From positions 1-8,008 of the forward strand of contig JANQQO010000281.1 in the NCBI GenBank assembly GCA_028289305.1: 8,008 bases of DNA, in the 5' to 3' direction. Shown here in pieces: positions 4,893 through 8,008 of this stretch. This DNA comes from Rickettsiales bacterium. Lineage in GTDB: Bacteria; Pseudomonadota; Alphaproteobacteria; Rickettsiales; JANQQO01. Under the pieces are notes generated by a model that was not told the origin of the DNA, did not search any database, and was given only the letters and a program-made list of their open reading frames with translations. Position 1 is the stretch's first letter, and every line of letters starts with the position of its first letter. Both the position numbers and the translations under genes were made by a program.

Positions 4893-4893
<1 letters not shown>
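4869..4893 (-). repeat. Hairpin module starting on the tRNA-Ala CCA end (TTC type)
   Basis: On the minus strand AGCC pairs with GGCT, then come a TTC/TTC internal loop, an inner stem GCAC/GTGC and a TTC loop. The first A is the last base of the tRNA's CCA. The layout equals that of 1945-1971 after tRNA-Pro, with different stem bases that still pair. It shares two bases with the long inverted repeat 4813-4870. Confidence 0.65.
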
Positions 4894-4968
<75 letters not shown>

Positions 4969-4992
4969 ATATCTCTGACTAAGGTGCCGCGC

Positions 4993-5020
4993 ATTCTATG
5001 AACAAATCGGGTTTTTGCAA
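4993..5020 (-). promoter_or_regulatory. Promoter of tRNA-Ala
   Basis: On the minus strand TTGCAA (5015-5020) and TAGAAT (4993-4998, 5 of 6 to the -10) are 16 bases apart. The bases just after the -10 are GCGCGGC, a GC-rich discriminator of the kind associated with stringent control of stable RNA promoters. The start would lie near 4986, some 18 bases before the tRNA. Confidence 0.55.
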
Positions 5021-5040
5021 GTATTCTTTGTCTTCCCCGC

Positions 5041-5943
5041 CTATGCGCCGAGCATGGTAGTAATCTGATCCAGCGTAAAATCTGCCGGAATATCCACATG
5101 CCCACCACCCGGCACGCGCTTAAAACGCATCGGCGCATCGCCCGCCTCCCCAGCAGCCGCTAATATCTCGCTATGGTGAATTGGCGTGGTCGCATCCGCC
5201 TCCCCATGCACCAGCAGCACCGGCGTGTGGCGCAAACCCGCTATCTCATGCACAGAATCAAAATGATGCCGCAAGAAACGCCCTACATACGGCCGATACA
5301 GCCACGGATATAAATCCATCGCCTTTTCTTCAATCGAAGCAAATGTCGCTACCGCCACCACGCACGCTGCCCCTTTGCCCTGCTCTTCCAAATCCGCCGC
5401 TAGATGCAGCGCCACTGCCCCGCCTAGCGAATCGCCATAGAGCACCACCTCCTCTAGCGCCGCTCCCTGCTGCTGCACAAATTCCACCGCTGCGGCTGCA
5501 TCATAGCGCAAGCCTTTCTCACTCGGACTCCCTCCGCTCAGGCCATAGCCGCGATAACTCACCGCTACCACGCCCCAGCCACGCGCGGCAATCGCCCGCA
5601 GCGTCTTAATGCGATAATCACGATGCGGCGCATGCCGTAAAAACTGTCCATCCGGCCCACGCGGCACACCGCAATCGCCCAAATGCCCGGTATTCCCATG
5701 AAAAAAAATACAACTCGGCTGCCCCTGTTTCGCCGCCGCATGCCACAGCACAATCTCCACCCCGTCTTCGGTCCGCACACGCTGCGCGGTAAATCCCTCT
5801 AGCCCATACGCATCCGGCTCCCGCATTGTGGGGTATAATTCCGGATCTTTACCCTTACGGTGAGGTTTAAAAATCATCCCATCTTGCACGAAATAAAGCC
5901 CCACCAGCAAGGCGAAGCTCTTTATCTTCCGCCACCACATCAC
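5041..5943 (-). CDS. Membrane-anchored alpha/beta hydrolase (COG1073 / BEM46-like)
   Basis: A 300-residue serine hydrolase of the alpha/beta fold. The family motifs are present: oxyanion-hole HGN (82-84), SYRGYGLSGGSPSE (129-142), nucleophile Ser172 in GDSLGG, acid Asp250 in HGEADATTP, and base His282 in GGGHVDIP. The N-terminus has a short hydrophobic stretch (SFALLVGLYFV, 9-19) after basic residues, likely a signal anchor placing the enzyme at the inner membrane. The substrate is unknown; esterase or acyl-hydrolase activity is expected. Compared with typical members there is an extra loop of about 18-20 residues after the HGN motif (CGVPRGPDGQFLRHAPHRDY). The start may be GTG at 5943 (overlapping the YihY stop as GTGA) or the next codon, ATG at 5940 (TGATG). 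Either way it is translationally coupled to the upstream YihY gene. Confidence 0.88.
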   Translation of the reverse strand: MMWWRKIKSFALLVGLYFVQDGMIFKPHRKGKDPELYPTMREPDAYGLEGFTAQRVRTEDGVEIVLWHAAAKQGQPSCIFFHGNTGHLGDCGVPRGPDGQFLRHAPHRDYRIKTLRAIAARGWGVVAVSYRGYGLSGGSPSEKGLRYDAAAAVEFVQQQGAALEEVVLYGDSLGGAVALHLAADLEEQGKGAACVVAVATFASIEEKAMDLYPWLYRPYVGRFLRHHFDSVHEIAGLRHTPVLLVHGEADATTPIHHSEILAAAGEAGDAPMRFKRVPGGGHVDIPADFTLDQITTMLGA

Positions 5944-6827
5944 GTATCGTCAACAGGTGGCGTATCCGGCACTGCTTCTTTTTGCACCGTTTTATGCCCC
6001 AGCGCCTGCTCGATCTGATAATTAAATTCCGCCCCAAAAATATACACCACCGAGAGAATATAGAAGAAAATCAGCGCGACAATAATCCCTCCCAAACCGC
6101 CATAGACCAAATTCAGCTGATTAAACGTATGCAGATATTGCGCGAACAGCATCCCCGCCAGCACCCAGCCAATCAGCACCATAATCGTGCCGGGCACCAC
6201 CGCCCACAGCCGCTGCTTGATATTCGGCAAAATATAATACGTGCCCGCAATCGCCACGCCCAAAATCGTCACACTCAATCCCACCCGAAAATATCCCCAT
6301 ATCGGCGCAATGAAATCCGTCGGTAGCTTCAATTTCTCCTGAACCGCACCCCACACCACCGGTGCTATAATCAGCATAAACATGCCCACAAACACCGCCA
6401 CCGTCAGCACAATAAACTGCCCCATACTCATCAGCCGCCGCCAAATATAGGCCGGTGGCGTCTTCACGCGATACGCACGATTAAGAATCGTCCGCGTCCC
6501 CTCCACCGCCGAAGACGAGGTCCAAATCGTCGCTAAAATAGCCAAAGTAAACAACCCCTGCGGCGGGCCAGACACAATCTCGTTAATCCGCGGCTGCAAC
6601 GCTGCGATAAAATCCTGCGGCACATTGCTCATCACAATCTTCACGAATTCCTCGCCCACTTCCGACTGGCCCAACATCCCGCCGAGCGCCACAAAAAACA
6701 CCAAAAAAGGAAAAAGCGCCAGCAACCCTAAAAACGCTAAATACCCAGCATGCTCAATACCATCATGATAAACGGTCCAATACCCCGCCTTATAGAACGC
6801 TTTGCCTAATTGTTTGCGTGTAATCAT
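5940..6827 (-). CDS. YihY/BrkB-family inner membrane protein
   Basis: A 295-residue integral membrane protein of the YihY/virulence factor BrkB family (formerly annotated RNase BN). About six membrane segments can be placed near residues 28-52, 91-107, 137-160, 183-200, 209-229 and 243-267. Family landmarks are ALFPFLVFFVALGG (37-50), the PNIKQRLWAVVPGTI stretch (201-215) and YGGLGGIIVALIFFY (242-256) followed by GAEFNY. The molecular role of the family is not settled. The C-terminal tail is polar (KEAVPDTPPVDDT). I chose the ATG at 6827 because the family homology begins close to it. The frame stays open to a GTG at 6923, but that part (MASRRTITGRCLANRVF and on) looks like non-coding sequence. 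No good Shine-Dalgarno precedes 6827, so the start is uncertain. Its stop overlaps the hydrolase start by 4 bases, indicating a two-gene operon. Confidence 0.9.
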   Translation of the reverse strand: MITRKQLGKAFYKAGYWTVYHDGIEHAGYLAFLGLLALFPFLVFFVALGGMLGQSEVGEEFVKIVMSNVPQDFIAALQPRINEIVSGPPQGLFTLAILATIWTSSSAVEGTRTILNRAYRVKTPPAYIWRRLMSMGQFIVLTVAVFVGMFMLIIAPVVWGAVQEKLKLPTDFIAPIWGYFRVGLSVTILGVAIAGTYYILPNIKQRLWAVVPGTIMVLIGWVLAGMLFAQYLHTFNQLNLVYGGLGGIIVALIFFYILSVVYIFGAEFNYQIEQALGHKTVQKEAVPDTPPVDDT

Positions 6828-6970
6828 ACCGCCATTGCTACAACGAATAACACTCCGTGTCACCATACGAAAAAACACCCTATTTGCCAAGCACCGTCCT
6901 GTGATAGTTCTCCTAGACGCCACCCTGTTTTCTCGTTACACTAGCTGCCCGGAACACAACTAATTCATCT

Positions 6971-7201
6971 CTCCCCCTGCCTGCGGGGGGAGCAACAAAT
7001 CTGAGCTCTGCGTAGCTTTAGCGAAGCAGAGCCAGATTTGTGAGGGGGGTGTTTACTGAAGACTGAGGACAGAGGACAGTAAGAAACTATTCAGTCTTCT
7101 GTCTTCAGTTCTCTGTTTTCTGAAAGTCACCCCCACCAGATTTCCTAGGTTCGCCTTCGGCTCACCAATGAAATCTTGCCTCCCCCGCTGGGCAGGGGAG
7201 G
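6971..7201. mobile_element. Composite inverted-repeat (MITE-like) element upstream of thiC
   Basis: Two blocks of about 75-80 bases, 6971-7051 and 7128-7201, are imperfect inverted copies of each other around a 76-base centre. Each block has a C/G-rich terminal hairpin (CTCCCCC 6971-6977 / GGGGGAG 6986-6992; CCTCCCC 7179-7185 / GGGGAGG 7195-7201), a CAA spacer, a second long hairpin built on AAATCT/AGATTT arms (ACAAATCT 6995-7002 with AGATTTGT 7034-7041; AGATTTC 7138-7144 with GAAATCT 7170-7176), and a G-run ending GTG or its complement. The second hairpins carry unrelated cores. The left core (7005-7032) is a GTA / GC-TTTA-GC / GAA module like that at 4829-4855. The right core (7148-7166) is GGT-TC-GCC-TTC-GGC-TC-ACC. 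No transposase is encoded and I see no clear target duplication. Confidence 0.65.
7058..7120. repeat. Inverted array of degenerate 7-base repeats
   Basis: The centre of the composite element holds three tandem 7-base units (GAAGACT, GAGGACA, GAGGACA; 7058-7078) and, after 14 bases, four units in opposite orientation (AGTCTTC, TGTCTTC, AGTTCTC, TGTTTTC; 7093-7120). The consensus is GARRACW, with the last base mostly alternating T and A. The halves are largely complementary and could form a long hairpin. It is too short and irregular for a CRISPR array. Confidence 0.6.
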
Positions 7202-7239
7202 AAATAAAGGATGTAAGAGGAACACAACGAGGATACATG

Positions 7240-8008
<769 letters not shown>

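Noticed and set aside
6828..6923. N-terminal extension of the YihY protein to a GTG at 6923
   Set aside because: The extra 32 residues are unlike YihY family N-termini, and family-like sequence begins near the ATG at 6827. The exact start remains somewhat uncertain.
7058..7120. CRISPR-like array
   Set aside because: Units are 7 bases, directly adjacent and degenerate, without spacers, and no cas gene is nearby.

Overview
The window reads as an alphaproteobacterial chromosome segment. The 5' end carries the conserved order fabH - ihfA - MerR-family regulator - tRNA-Pro(GGG), which I recognise as typical of Alphaproteobacteria. The genus cannot be fixed from this sequence. Core genes (fabH, ihfA, thiC) are moderately GC-rich, while the stretch between the two tRNA genes is visibly richer in A+T.

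Layout. 1-1947 (+): 3' part of fabH, a sigma70-type promoter, ihfA overlapped by a MerR-type regulator, then tRNA-Pro(GGG). 1948-4892: a segment bracketed by two inward-facing tRNA genes. At each edge, downstream of the tRNA and on the same strand, lie structured palindromic sequence and a small single-domain GIY-YIG nuclease gene. Between them are an unrecognised 251-residue protein (+), a TerB-like protein (-) and a BLUF blue-light sensor (-). 4893-4968 (-): tRNA-Ala(GGC). 5041-6827 (-): a YihY/BrkB-type membrane protein and an alpha/beta hydrolase, translationally coupled by a 4-base overlap. 6971-7201: a composite inverted-repeat element. 7240-8008 (+): 5' part of thiC, running off the window.

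How the genes work together. FabH starts type II fatty acid synthesis. IHF-alpha is a nucleoid architectural subunit, co-encoded with a regulator of unknown target. ThiC makes the thiamine pyrimidine. The BLUF and TerB-like proteins may form a light or stress sensing pair, but that rests only on adjacency.

The most interesting signal is the pair of tRNA / hairpin / GIY-YIG cassettes. The two nucleases align without gaps at about 51% identity. Each is preceded by a hairpin of the same architecture (outer stem, 3x3 internal loop, inner stem, GAA loop) whose stems differ in sequence but still pair. Each hairpin ends exactly 12 nt before the ATG and contains the likely Shine-Dalgarno sequence. 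Related hairpins, in the opposite orientation, start on the CCA end of each tRNA. A further copy sits inside the composite repeat upstream of thiC. This looks like a dispersed structured repeat family linked to small GIY-YIG nucleases and tRNA 3' ends.
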